64,000 bases of DNA, taken from the NCBI GenBank assembly GCA_038146925.1, contig JAYQSP010000008.1:62001-126000 (forward strand). Reading direction: 5' to 3'. Positions 1 through 7,750 of this stretch are shown in pieces; position 1 is the stretch's first letter, and the number at the start of each line of letters is the position of its first letter. A program made the position numbers and the translations under genes. Origin of the DNA: UBA830 sp038146925 (GTDB lineage: Bacteria > Pseudomonadota > Alphaproteobacteria > MPNO01 > UBA830). The notes under the pieces are model-generated. The model was given only the letters and a program-made list of their open reading frames with translations, made no database searches and was not told where the DNA came from.

Positions 1-667
1 GGTCACCCGCAAGAAGGTACCCGTAGAAATAACCTATCGGGTATATCGCCCAGCCAATAGTCACGATCCAACGCATCAGAGAAAAAGCCGACTTAACCGA
101 CGCTGGCGCTTTCTCGGCTGACATCTTGCCAGCTTCACCTAGGAAGATTTCATAGAGGATGTAAGCCCAACCAACCATGCCAATAACAAAGCCGAGCGTC
201 GCATTGATGTAACCAACTTCGCCGGCGTAACCGCCCAGAAGCATGACCAATGTACCAATCATCAGCTTCCAGAATATCCCGCCCGACGCGCTGCCAACGG
301 CCCGAAGGATCAGATAGAATTCGACCATCAGCAACGGCACGGTAATCAACCAGTCAATGTACCGGTAAACTGTTGGTGTTTCACCCGTGCTCACCCACAC
401 GTCACGCATGTAGAAATAGTGCACAGCAGCAACCAGAGTTACCAGACCAGACACTGTTAGTGACGTCTTCCACTTTGCTGAAACGCGCTGTGTTTCAATA
501 AAGAAAAACGCTGTCGCCGCGACAAGCGCCATAGAGATCAACCAAAATGAAATGCCAACATAGTCGTCAGACTTAAGATTTGCGTCTGCGGCAAATGCAC
601 TTGTTGGTGCAACAAGCAATGTCGCCATCGCCAGCGCAGCAGATTTTTTGAAAAACGTGATGTTCAT
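1..667 (-). CDS. Proteorhodopsin, green-type light-driven proton pump (3' end cut by window edge)
   Basis: Retinal-binding seven-helix inner-membrane protein that pumps protons in the light. The first 222 residues are visible: a signal peptide ending near AFA-AD (about residue 26), then helices A to F. Helix C reads RYIDWLITVPLLMVEF. It contains the Schiff-base counterion Asp105 (Asp97 in the well-studied marine protein), the proton-donor carboxylate Glu116 (Glu108) and Leu113 at the spectral tuning position (105), which predicts green absorption. His83 matches the conserved His75. Helix G with the retinal lysine lies beyond base 1. A strong GGAGGGAAGGA ribosome site precedes the ATG at 667. 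The gene is visibly more AT-rich than its neighbours and runs opposite to them. No carotenoid or blh retinal gene lies to its right. The family call is very secure. Confidence 0.96.
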   Translation of the reverse strand, partial: MNITFFKKSAALAMATLLVAPTSAFAADANLKSDDYVGISFWLISMALVAATAFFFIETQRVSAKWKTSLTVSGLVTLVAAVHYFYMRDVWVSTGETPTVYRYIDWLITVPLLMVEFYLILRAVGSASGGIFWKLMIGTLVMLLGGYAGEVGYINATLGFVIGMVGWAYILYEIFLGEAGKMSAEKAPASVKSAFSLMRWIVTIGWAIYPIGYFYGYLLAGD

Positions 668-700
668 AACTTTCCTTCCCTCCGTTGTTTATCGGGAGTA

Positions 701-729
701 ATTTAAGTTACGCCCCGTGGTTAAAGCAA
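701..729 (-). promoter_or_regulatory. Candidate sigma70 promoter of the proteorhodopsin gene
   Basis: On the minus strand, TTGCTT (724-729) and TTAAAT (701-706) are separated by 17 bases, about 35 bases upstream of the rhodopsin ATG. The spacing is ideal but both boxes are imperfect. The surrounding AT-rich stretch offers alternatives, so this is a weak inference. Confidence 0.3.
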
Positions 730-804
730 ATATTTTCGATATCTCATGATTCTCTGCATTTTTAAGGTTCCCAGCATTAATTCAAAGACTTTTTTATCCG
801 GTCT

Positions 805-1055
805 TATATCGCCGTGCTGGTAACACCGGAAATCGCCGGTCTGACGTACGTGACCTTAGGTCTGGTGGACGCAGGCGGCGAACCGTGGTTCGGCATTATC
901 GATAGTTTTAGGTTAGGGATTGTCAGTATGGTGCCTGCCTGATGTCGATGCTGGTGGTCAAGTTGATCACACCGGCGCCGAATCTGGGAACGCAGGCGAT
1001 AGTGGATGAGATCTGTAAGCCTTCGGGCAAGACGCCCCTCGATCGGGCGCACTAG
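805..1055 (+). pseudogene. Remnant of a sodium:solute symporter (VC_2705/ActP-like), internally deleted and frameshifted
   Basis: From 805 the frame reads a stretch containing TPEIAGLTYVTLGLVDAGG, which resembles the PEIAGLPYVIAGLVAAGG segment of acetate-type sodium:solute symporters. It then jumps directly to WFGI-IDSFRLGIVSM, matching the region just before the last helix, so the intervening part of the family is missing. This frame stops at TGA 940-942. The overlapping frame from 942 continues with LITPAPNLGTQAIVDEI and KPSGKT to TAG 1053-1055, the typical C-terminal tail of these symporters. No N-terminal part is present, because the oppositely oriented rhodopsin gene occupies that side. 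Resemblance is from memory of the family, not from an alignment. Confidence 0.6.
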
Positions 1056-1078
1056 ACCGCACCGATTGAAGGAACCGT

Positions 1079-1109
1079 CGGGGGCGGATGTATTTCCGCC
1101 CCCGTTTTT
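1079..1109 (+). terminator. Rho-independent terminator of the decayed symporter gene
   Basis: A perfect 10-bp stem (CGGGGGCGGA at 1079-1088 and its complement at 1095-1104) encloses a six-base loop and is followed at once by five T (1105-1109). It sits 24 bases after the symporter stop and only 15 bases before the next ATG. It therefore either ended the old symporter transcript or now limits read-through into the following gene. Confidence 0.85.
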
Positions 1110-1124
1110 CGTACAAGGAGTCCC

Positions 1125-1487
1125 ATGAAAAACCCCGCCGCCATCTTCCCGATCTGGGTGATTGCGATCGACTATATCCTCGGTTTGATCATGTGGACGC
1201 TGATCGGCAGGGTGGCGATGAATATCTTTCTGCCCGAAAACTCGAACTTCTTTTTCATGAAGTTCTTCGTCCGGTCCACCGATCCGCTTATCCGGGTGTT
1301 CAGGCCCATCACGCCCGGGTTTCTGGTTCAGCCGATGGTGCCGCTCTACGTCGCATGGTTCATTTTCATGTTCCGTTTTTATGCCATGCCCTGGTTCCTC
1401 GGATATTCGGTCATGGGAATGCTGTCCTTTCCGCTGGAAGGCGAAATCGCGGCGACGATCTATCAAATTCTGTCTCCGAGGCCCTGA
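1125..1487 (+). CDS. Small conserved membrane protein (YggT-like)
   Basis: A 120-residue protein with three likely membrane segments (about residues 8-32, 68-88 and 90-112) joined by a loop with STDPLIRVFRPITPGFL. The pattern of a helix, a loop with D-P-[LI]-[IL]-R and a proline-glycine turn resembles YggT-type integral membrane proteins, but the match is loose. The start is fixed by AAGGAG at 1115-1120, five bases before the ATG. It is followed seven bases later by the TusA-like gene, so the two are probably co-transcribed. Function unknown. Confidence 0.75.
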   Translation: MKNPAAIFPIWVIAIDYILGLIMWTLIGRVAMNIFLPENSNFFFMKFFVRSTDPLIRVFRPITPGFLVQPMVPLYVAWFIFMFRFYAMPWFLGYSVMGMLSFPLEGEIAATIYQILSPRP

Positions 1488-1494
1488 ACCGGCT

Positions 1495-1734
1495 ATGTCC
1501 AACGACATCACGATCCTGGACGCGACGGGCCTGCGGTGCCCGCTGCCCGTACTGCGAGCGCGAAGGATGCTGAAGGATGTCGCGCCCGGGGAATTGCTGG
1601 ACGTGTTTGCTACCGACAAAGCCGCGCCTGCCGATTTCGAGGCTTTCTGTCGCGAGACCGGGCACAGCCTGATCAACATCGAACAGGTCGGCGAGATTTT
1701 CCAGATCCGGGTGAAAAAAGCGGGGCCCGGGTAG
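1495..1734 (+). CDS. TusA-family sulfur carrier / sulfurtransferase
   Basis: A 79-residue single-domain protein of the SirA/TusA fold. It carries the family signature C-P-L-P (GLRCPLPVLRARRML, about residues 11-25), whose cysteine carries the persulfide sulfur. The length equals that of typical TusA. The frame is open upstream into the previous gene; the ATG at 1495 gives the normal N-terminus. TusA proteins pass sulfur to tRNA thiolation or to sulfur-oxidising and molybdenum-cofactor pathways. Which one applies here cannot be read from the neighbours. Its stop lies four bases from the converging transporter gene. Confidence 0.88.
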   Translation: MSNDITILDATGLRCPLPVLRARRMLKDVAPGELLDVFATDKAAPADFEAFCRETGHSLINIEQVGEIFQIRVKKAGPG

Positions 1735-1738
1735 TCGC

Positions 1739-3211
1739 TCAGCTGCGCACCCCTCTGGGAACCACGGCGCGCTCCGCCAGTTCGAACAGGCCCTGTGCCG
1801 CCAGCGCCATGACCGCAGCGGGGACGGCGCCTTCGAGAATCAGCGACGTATCGTCCAGCCGGATTCCGGTCAGGATGGGTTGGCCGTATCCGCCGGCCCC
1901 GATCAGCGCGCCCAGCGTGGCCGTGCCGATATTGATCACCGCCGAGGTTTTGATCCCCGCCATGATCGACCGCATGGCAAGCGGCAGTTCCACCAGGCGC
2001 AGCCGCGCCCCGTCGGCGAGGCCCATTGCGCGTGCGGATTCCACGATTGCCGGATCGATCCCGAGCAGCCCGGCCTGGGTGTTCCGGACGATCGGCAGCA
2101 GGCTGTATAGAAACAGCGCGACCACGGCGGGCGGACCGCCAATGCCCAGAAACGGGATCATGAAGACGAACAGCGCCAATGACGGGATCGTTTGCAAAAT
2201 GCCGGTCAGTCCCAGAATGATCTGGCCGAAGCGCCGGTTTCGTGCCGCGGCGACGCCCAGCGGAATGGAAATCAGGATCGCCGCCCCCAACGACAGGCCG
2301 ACCAGCACCAGGTGATCCAGCGTGGTCCGACACAGGCGCTGGCCCATGGTCTCGGTCGCGATGGCCCCGGCTGTTCCCGTTTTTGCGCGGACGAAATCCG
2401 CGGCGACGGACGCTTCCGTCTTCCTGTCGATCTTCACGGCGGCGTTCATCGCGGACATGGCGCTGCCGTCGATCGCGTTCTCCATCTCTTTCAGGGCCGC
2501 CTCAACACGGGGCAGACGTTTGGCCAGATCGGCGCGATACAGGAAAACCGCTTCGTAGGCGGGGAAATGATCCAGATCGTCTTCCAGCACATGCAGCTTG
2601 TAATAGGCGATCTCCGCATCGGTGGTGTAGACGTCGATGGCGTCGATACTGCCCCCCGCCAGTCCGCGATAGGCGAGGTCGTGATCCAGGCCTCGGGCAT
2701 TCGCCAGGTTAAGACCGTATTTTTGCCGCAGCGCCGGCCAGCCGTCGGCCCTATCCATGAATTCGTTGGAGAATCCCAGCGCAAGACCGGTATGCGGGCG
2801 GAGGTCGGAAATTTTCCTCAGCCCGTATTTTTCGGCCGTCTTTGCCGTGACGCCGATTGCATAGGTGTTGTTGAATCCCATCGGCGCCGTCATGCGGATG
2901 CCCTGCCGGTTCAGCGCGATCCGCATGGCATCCATCCCGTCGATGTTCCGGTCGGCAAGCAGTTCCTGGGAAATCGTGCCGGTATATTCCGGATATATGT
3001 CGATGTTGCCTTTAAGCAGGGCTTCCCAGAGCACCCGGGTGCCGCCCAGCTCGCGGCGGTGACGGGCGGATTTTTCCGACGACTTGACCAGCTGACGGGC
3101 GATTTCTCCCAGGATCACGGATTCGGTGAATTTCTTGGACCCGATAGTAACGTCCTGCGCCTGCGCCGGCAGGGTCCAGGCCAGAACCGCGGCGATCAGC
3201 AGGAATCTCAT
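1739..3211 (-). CDS. Osmoprotectant (glycine betaine/choline-type) ABC transporter, binding protein fused to permease
   Basis: A 490-residue fusion. Residues 1-18 are a signal peptide (ending AQA). Residues about 20-270 are an OpuAC/OsmF-type binding domain, beginning VTIGSKKFTESVILGEI and containing the NIDIYPEYTGT motif. Residues about 285-485 are a permease with five or six helices and the ATPase-contact loop around ESARAMGLADGARLRLVELP. Binding-protein-first fusions of this kind are known as ProWX in some bacteria. The stop overlaps nothing downstream; at the 5' side the start overlaps the ATPase stop by four bases, showing translational coupling. Substrate is inferred from the family: quaternary-amine osmolytes. 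Confidence 0.9.
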   Translation of the reverse strand: MRFLLIAAVLAWTLPAQAQDVTIGSKKFTESVILGEIARQLVKSSEKSARHRRELGGTRVLWEALLKGNIDIYPEYTGTISQELLADRNIDGMDAMRIALNRQGIRMTAPMGFNNTYAIGVTAKTAEKYGLRKISDLRPHTGLALGFSNEFMDRADGWPALRQKYGLNLANARGLDHDLAYRGLAGGSIDAIDVYTTDAEIAYYKLHVLEDDLDHFPAYEAVFLYRADLAKRLPRVEAALKEMENAIDGSAMSAMNAAVKIDRKTEASVAADFVRAKTGTAGAIATETMGQRLCRTTLDHLVLVGLSLGAAILISIPLGVAAARNRRFGQIILGLTGILQTIPSLALFVFMIPFLGIGGPPAVVALFLYSLLPIVRNTQAGLLGIDPAIVESARAMGLADGARLRLVELPLAMRSIMAGIKTSAVINIGTATLGALIGAGGYGQPILTGIRLDDTSLILEGAVPAAVMALAAQGLFELAERAVVPRGVRS

Positions 3212-3942
3212 GCGTCCGCCCGGCGGCGTTGTGCGCGAATGAAGGCTTGGACGAAAGAAGACGCCGGGGTGTTGTGAAGATCGTTCATGGTCCCACGCTG
3301 TTCGATCGCGCCGTCCAGCATCAGGACAATATCGTCTCCGAAATAAGCCGCTTCCGACAGATCGTGCGTGACCATCACCACGGTTTTGCCGAGATCGCGG
3401 AATATTTCCCGCAGTTCGGTCTGAAGATCGTATCGGACCATCGGGTCCAGCGCGCCCAGCGGCTCGTCCAGCAGCAGCGCATCCGGGTCCAGCATCAGCG
3501 CCCGCATCAGGCTGATTCTTTGGCGCTGCCCGCCCGACAGTTGAGACGGATAGCGGTCGAGGGCATTTTTCGGGAACTGCGTGAGTTCGGCGAGCGCATC
3601 CAGACGGGTTTTCGTCCGCGCTACATCCCAGCCCGATTGCTGCGCCATCAGCGTCACGTTGCGCGCCGCCGTCATATGCGGAAACAACCCGCCTTCCTGG
3701 ATGACGTATCCCATGCGACGGCGGAGATATGATGCGGATTCCGGAGTAACGGCCTCGCCATCGAAGACAACACTGCCCCGGTCGGGAAGCACCAGTCCGT
3801 TCATGATGCGCAGCAGCGTCGATTTTCCGCAGCCGCTGGGGCCGATCAGCGCCGTGGTCCTGCCGACCCGAAGTTCCAGATCGGTCGTCCCCAGTGCGAC
3901 CGTATCGCCGTAGGTTTTGGAAACGCCCGATAGGGTGAACAT
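3208..3942 (-). CDS. Osmoprotectant ABC transporter ATP-binding protein
   Basis: A 244-residue ABC ATPase that powers the fused binding protein/permease next to it. Visible motifs are Walker A LIGPSGCGKSTL, Q-loop QEGGLFPHM, signature LSGGQRQRISLMRAL, Walker B DALLLDEPLGALD and the switch histidine in VMVTHD. It lacks the C-terminal CBS domains found in ProV/OpuAA, so it is the short form. The start at 3942 (MFTLSG) is chosen because the family begins there and a GAG lies nine bases upstream. A longer start at 3951 or a TTG at 3978 is possible. It lies downstream of the MFS gene on the same strand. Confidence 0.9.
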   Translation of the reverse strand: MFTLSGVSKTYGDTVALGTTDLELRVGRTTALIGPSGCGKSTLLRIMNGLVLPDRGSVVFDGEAVTPESASYLRRRMGYVIQEGGLFPHMTAARNVTLMAQQSGWDVARTKTRLDALAELTQFPKNALDRYPSQLSGGQRQRISLMRALMLDPDALLLDEPLGALDPMVRYDLQTELREIFRDLGKTVVMVTHDLSEAAYFGDDIVLMLDGAIEQRGTMNDLHNTPASSFVQAFIRAQRRRADA

Positions 3943-3984
3943 GGAAGGCATCTCAACCCATGCCGGACAGACGTGCAAGGTTCC

Positions 3985-5175
3985 TTACATCGTCCGGTTT
4001 CGCGAAAACAGCAGCAACAGGATCGAAGCCACCATGAAGGCGGCGGAAAGGTATAGAACTTCGTTGGTCAGGTTGCCGTCCAAAAGCGCGCCGTAGGCGA
4101 GAGGCGCGATTCCCTGACCCACATTGAACCCGGTGCTGACGAACGCGAACACGGTGCCGAGCGCGCCGGCCGGCGCGACGGCGCGCACCATCATGTCGCG
4201 CGACGGATTGACGATCCCGCGCACGAAACCGCCCAGAACGAAGGCGCCGACGACGAGGAAGACGGGAATCAGCGCCGTTCCCACGATGGCAAGCAGCGTT
4301 GCGTATATCGAGAACGAGACCACCAGCACGAGGTCGTGGCGCGGCGTTTTGTCGGCCAGCCAGCCGCCGAACAGCGTGCCCAGCGCATTGCTGAACAGCA
4401 GCACGGACAGGATATAGGCCGCGGTTTCCACCGTGACGCCGTAGAGCGCCGGCAGATAGATCGGCGCAAAGGCGGTGAGGCCGATATTGGCGGACGACGT
4501 CAGCACGTAGAACAGGAAAAGCAGCACCACGCCCCGGTTGATCATCGACCGCAGCGGTGTTTCGGATCTGGTCTTTTGCTTGGTCGCCGCGTCTTCGCGC
4601 AGCGTGTCGCCCGAGAAAACGAAGATGAGGCTTAGCAAAACGCCGACGGAGCCGGCGATGATGAGTGCCGTACGCCAGTCGGTCTGGGTCATCAATATAA
4701 CCATGACGGCAGGCCCGGCCGCGGTCCCCAGGGAACCGCCGAAGGAATGCATCGAATAGGCCCGGCCCTGGCGCGATTCGTCGACCGAAGCCGTCAGAAT
4801 CACGTAGTCGGCCGGGTGAAAAACGCTGTTGCCCGCACCCGCGACAAAGAACAACGCCAGAAGTTCCCAGTACGAAGATGTGAATCCGGACAGGCCGAAG
4901 GCGGCCGAGGTGACGAACAGGCCGCCGATCAGTACGCGGCGGGCGCCGAATTTGTCGACCAGAATCCCCATCGGCGTCTGAAGCACGCCGGTGGCGACGT
5001 TATAGGCGGTCAGGATCGCGCCGAGCTGCAGATTGGTGACGTTCAAATCCGCGCTGATCGCCACGAAAAGCGGCACCAGACCGAACATGTAGAAATGGCT
5101 GAGAAAATGGCCGAACCCGACAAGGCTGATGGCGCGGATTTCGCGGCCGATGGCGGCAGAGGGAACGGAGGTCAT
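3985..5175 (-). CDS. MFS transporter, fosmidomycin-resistance (Fsr)-like
   Basis: A 396-residue inner-membrane transporter with about 12 helices in two six-helix halves. Helix 1 has GFGHFLSHFYMFGLVPL. The segment with GNSVFHPADYVILTASV followed by SMHSFGGSLGTAAGP matches the H-P-x-D and G-G-x-x-G-x-A-x-G-P pattern of Fsr-type exporters. The loop after helix 2 holds the MFS DKFGARR motif. Start taken at ATG 5175; a TTG at 5217 would add 14 residues without a better ribosome site. The substrate is unknown. It is upstream of the osmoprotectant ATPase and may be in the same transcript. Confidence 0.85.
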   Translation of the reverse strand: MTSVPSAAIGREIRAISLVGFGHFLSHFYMFGLVPLFVAISADLNVTNLQLGAILTAYNVATGVLQTPMGILVDKFGARRVLIGGLFVTSAAFGLSGFTSSYWELLALFFVAGAGNSVFHPADYVILTASVDESRQGRAYSMHSFGGSLGTAAGPAVMVILMTQTDWRTALIIAGSVGVLLSLIFVFSGDTLREDAATKQKTRSETPLRSMINRGVVLLFLFYVLTSSANIGLTAFAPIYLPALYGVTVETAAYILSVLLFSNALGTLFGGWLADKTPRHDLVLVVSFSIYATLLAIVGTALIPVFLVVGAFVLGGFVRGIVNPSRDMMVRAVAPAGALGTVFAFVSTGFNVGQGIAPLAYGALLDGNLTNEVLYLSAAFMVASILLLLFSRNRTM

Positions 5176-5236
5176 CTTCGGGGCTGTCCTTGTCAACGCC
5201 GGGGTCGATTTGTCCAACCCGGCTCGTCACATTTTG

Positions 5237-5245
5237 TTATCCACA
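5237..5245 (+). promoter_or_regulatory. Single consensus DnaA box
   Basis: TTATCCACA matches the DnaA-box consensus TTATNCACA exactly. It lies in the intergenic region between the divergent MFS and DUF547 genes. Only one box is present, with no AT-rich unwinding region and no dnaA/dnaN neighbours, so at most it is a DnaA regulatory site. Confidence 0.35.
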
Positions 5246-5340
5246 GATAACATCCACGTTAACCTGCGTTGTTAAGAACGCTGCAAGCCTCCATCTGATA
5301 ATCGACAGGCAGCGACCAATCAACACGGAGATGACACGCC

Positions 5341-6216
5341 ATGAACGCGCGAACGGTTCGGATGTGCGACAGAACGCCTTTTCGCTTCGCGGGGCTGGTT
5401 CTGCTGTCGGCGCTGTTTCTGGTTGCCGCGGCTTTCAGCGCGGCCGCGGCACCGAAGGCGGAACTCTGGCCTCACTGGACCAAGCATGACCGCCATTCCC
5501 GGCTGTCGATCGATCATTCGGCCTGGAGCCGTTTTCTGAAGATGTACGTTCGTACCGACCGGAATGGCGTGAACGTCGTGGCGTATGGCGATGTGTCTAA
5601 GGCCAGCCGCAAGTTGCTTGACGGTTATATTGCGATGCTGGAGATGGTGCCGATCGCCACCTATCCGCGCGCCGAGCAGTTCGCCTACTGGGTCAATCTC
5701 TATAACGCTCTGACGGTGCGGGTCATCCTTGCCTATTTCCCTGTCGACAGCATCAGGGATATCAAGATTTCGCCCGGCTGGTTTTCGTCCGGCCCCTGGG
5801 GCAAGAAGCTGATCAAGGTCGACGACCGGCCTTTGTCGCTGGACGACATCGAACACCGAATCCTTCGACCAATCTGGAAGGACCCGCGCGTACACTACGC
5901 GGTCAACTGCGCGTCCATCGGATGCCCGAACCTGCAGAAACAGGCCTTTACCGCTGCAACCACCGAGGAAATGCTGGATCGCGGCGCCCGCGCCTATATC
6001 AATCATCCGCGCGGCGCCGAGATCGTCGACGGTGAACTGTATGTGAGTTCGATCTACAGCTGGTTCAAAGAGGATTTCGGTGGCACCGACCGAGGCGTCA
6101 TCGCTCATCTGAGCCGATACGCCGAGCCCCCACTAAAGGAAAAGCTGGACGGTGTCTCCGACATTGCCGGCAATCGGTACGATTGGGAGCTTAATCTTTA
6201 CCGCAGGCCGGAGTAG
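5341..6216 (+). CDS. DUF547-domain exported protein
   Basis: A 291-residue protein. An N-terminal hydrophobic segment (about residues 15-36, ending AFSAAAA) should export it to the periplasm. The rest is a DUF547 domain with the characteristic stretches QFAYWVNLYNALTVRVIL, HYAVNCASIGCPNL (a conserved cysteine pair) and SIYSWFKEDFGG. DUF547 proteins are widespread in marine proteobacteria. The fold may be papain-like, but no activity is established. The frame has a second ATG at 5362; GGAG at 5326-5329 favours 5341. It converges with the TerB gene. Confidence 0.87.
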   Translation: MNARTVRMCDRTPFRFAGLVLLSALFLVAAAFSAAAAPKAELWPHWTKHDRHSRLSIDHSAWSRFLKMYVRTDRNGVNVVAYGDVSKASRKLLDGYIAMLEMVPIATYPRAEQFAYWVNLYNALTVRVILAYFPVDSIRDIKISPGWFSSGPWGKKLIKVDDRPLSLDDIEHRILRPIWKDPRVHYAVNCASIGCPNLQKQAFTAATTEEMLDRGARAYINHPRGAEIVDGELYVSSIYSWFKEDFGGTDRGVIAHLSRYAEPPLKEKLDGVSDIAGNRYDWELNLYRRPE

Positions 6217-6233
6217 GGCGTCAGAACGCCCGA

Positions 6234-6692
6234 TCAGTCTCCGCCGGTTGCCGCACCTGACAGGGTGTTTGCCGGTGCCGGGACAGGAAGGCCGAGAACG
6301 TCGCACAATTCTGTGATGACCTCGGCTTCGACCTGGCTGAGGTCTCCGTCGGCTTTCGAGATCGCGACAGCCACCCGTAATACATGCTCCGCTGCGTCGG
6401 CGTCGCCTGCAATTTTCCGGATGGCAGCAATAGCCGCCGCTTTGCCGGCCTCTGCATCGCGGTCGATCCCGTCTGCAAAATCACGGTAGATATCGACGGC
6501 GACATGCGGGTCGTAGATCTGGAGGTCCTGAACGGAGTCCAGAACGCTATCCAGCGCATTCAGCTCTGAAAACGTGACTTCGCCGTCTGCGGTCGCGACG
6601 AGCGCAGTCGCCGCCATTGTCGCATCCAGAAACTGCCGGTTCCGGAAGCGCGTCAGGCTTTTCCGCAATGTTTCGCGAGCAGTCTGAAACAT
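6234..6692 (-). CDS. TerB-like (tellurite-resistance TerB fold) protein
   Basis: A 152-residue all-helical cytoplasmic protein with two TerB-type acidic motifs: ALVATADGEVTFSELNAL (about residues 29-46) and AVAISKADGDLSQVEAEVI (about residues 106-124). These A-D-G-x-[VL]-x-x-x-E segments resemble metal-binding EF-like turns of TerB. There are no other ter genes around, so it is a solitary TerB-family member and need not concern tellurite. It is divergent from the DUF454 gene and convergent with the DUF547 gene. Confidence 0.8.
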   Translation of the reverse strand: MFQTARETLRKSLTRFRNRQFLDATMAATALVATADGEVTFSELNALDSVLDSVQDLQIYDPHVAVDIYRDFADGIDRDAEAGKAAAIAAIRKIAGDADAAEHVLRVAVAISKADGDLSQVEAEVITELCDVLGLPVPAPANTLSGAATGGD

Positions 6693-6777
6693 TTAGAGTT
6701 CCCCGAGACCCACCACGCCACGAAAGTTAGCACATCATTCGCCTTCTATCGAAAAAACTTATTTTCCGGTTTCGGTA

Positions 6778-7146
6778 ATGTCGGCACCCGCCCGTTATTT
6801 CCTGATGTGTCTGGGCTGGCTGTGCGTGGCCCTCGGTCTTATCGGGATTGTGGTGCCCGGATTGCCGACCACACCGTTTATGCTTCTCGCAGCCTGGGCT
6901 TTCTCGCGATCGTCGGAAAGGTTTCAGGCCTGGCTGCTCGACCATCCCAGCTTCGGCCCCGCGGTCAGGGACTGGCGCGAACGCAATGCAATCGCCAGGC
7001 AGGCGAAGTACCTGGCGGTCGGAATGATGACGCTGAGTTTCCTGCTGACCTGGACCCTGGTTTCCTCAGACTGGCGGCTGCTTTCCTTCATGGCGGTGAC
7101 CATGATAGGTGCAGGGGTATATGTCTGTTCCAGGCCGGACGCCTAG
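6778..7146 (+). CDS. DUF454 (YbaN-family) inner-membrane protein
   Basis: A 122-residue protein with three or four membrane segments. Its N-terminal half carries the YbaN/DUF454 hallmark LGLIGIVVPGLPTTPFML followed by AAWAFSRSSERFQAWL. Length and topology fit the family, whose function is not known. The start ATG 6778 directly precedes the first hydrophobic segment. It ends ten bases before the stop of the convergent cupin gene. Confidence 0.9.
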   Translation: MSAPARYFLMCLGWLCVALGLIGIVVPGLPTTPFMLLAAWAFSRSSERFQAWLLDHPSFGPAVRDWRERNAIARQAKYLAVGMMTLSFLLTWTLVSSDWRLLSFMAVTMIGAGVYVCSRPDA

Positions 7147-7155
7147 CGACGGCAC

Positions 7156-7707
7156 CTATTTGGGTGGCGGCACTTCGTCGATGCGTTTGTAGGCCTCTTC
7201 GCTGAATTCCGCGGCCGGGGCGTCGCCGCCGATGACGAAAAGCATCACCGATTCCTTTTCGCCATCCGGCACCTCGACGCATTCGAACCGGCGGATGGCA
7301 CCCGGCGGGAAGGAGACCACGTCGCACGGACCGACGATGATTTCCTCGTAATCGTCGCCCTCGTTCCAGGCGCATTTCCATTTCCCGGTAATAGGCATAA
7401 AGGTCTCGTTCGTATCGTGATTGTGCATCAGCGGACCCTTGCCGGCCTCAGCCTTGACGAAGCCCATGTTGAAGCCCTCCGAAATCGGAATCGCCGCCTG
7501 CAACGCCACGTCTTCGCCGACCGGCGATACCACGCTCTCTTCGCCGTCGTTCTCCGGCGGCTGGAAGCCGATAACGTTGATCAGCTCGCGATCGCATTCG
7601 GGGAGGTGACTGTCCGGCAGACCGGTCCGCGCGCCTTTAAGTTCCTTGAACAGAGCGACGCGTTTCATCATTTCGTCTCGCGTCCAGACGCGGGTTTCAG
7701 GCAACAT
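7156..7707 (-). CDS. Cupin-domain protein
   Basis: A 183-residue protein with a single cupin barrel in its second half. Cupin motif 1 is recognisable in HNHDTNETFMPITGKW (about residues 96-111) and motif 2 in GPCDVVSFPPGAIRRFEC (about residues 126-143). One histidine pair and a glutamate could bind a metal, but the motif-2 histidine is replaced (AIRRF), so catalysis is uncertain. The N-terminal 80 residues form a family-specific lead-in. It sits alone between convergent DUF454 and the ABC exporter genes on its own strand. Confidence 0.8.
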   Translation of the reverse strand: MLPETRVWTRDEMMKRVALFKELKGARTGLPDSHLPECDRELINVIGFQPPENDGEESVVSPVGEDVALQAAIPISEGFNMGFVKAEAGKGPLMHNHDTNETFMPITGKWKCAWNEGDDYEEIIVGPCDVVSFPPGAIRRFECVEVPDGEKESVMLFVIGGDAPAAEFSEEAYKRIDEVPPPK

Positions 7708-7750
7708 CGAATTCCTCCCCTGATGGCATTTCCGGGTAATTGTAACCCTG

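Noticed and set aside
804..2333. Long minus-strand open frame of 509 codons
   Set aside because: It runs antisense through the symporter remnant, the YggT-like gene and TusA and overlaps the fused ABC gene in another phase. Composition is Arg/Pro/Gly-rich shadow, with no family pattern.
5237..5245. Possible origin of replication from a perfect DnaA box
   Set aside because: Only one box, no AT-rich unwinding region and no dnaA, dnaN or parAB genes nearby.
6216..6231. Small hairpin GGGCGT-loop-ACGCCC between convergent DUF547 and TerB genes
   Set aside because: Six-base stem without any T-run on either strand; too weak to call a terminator.
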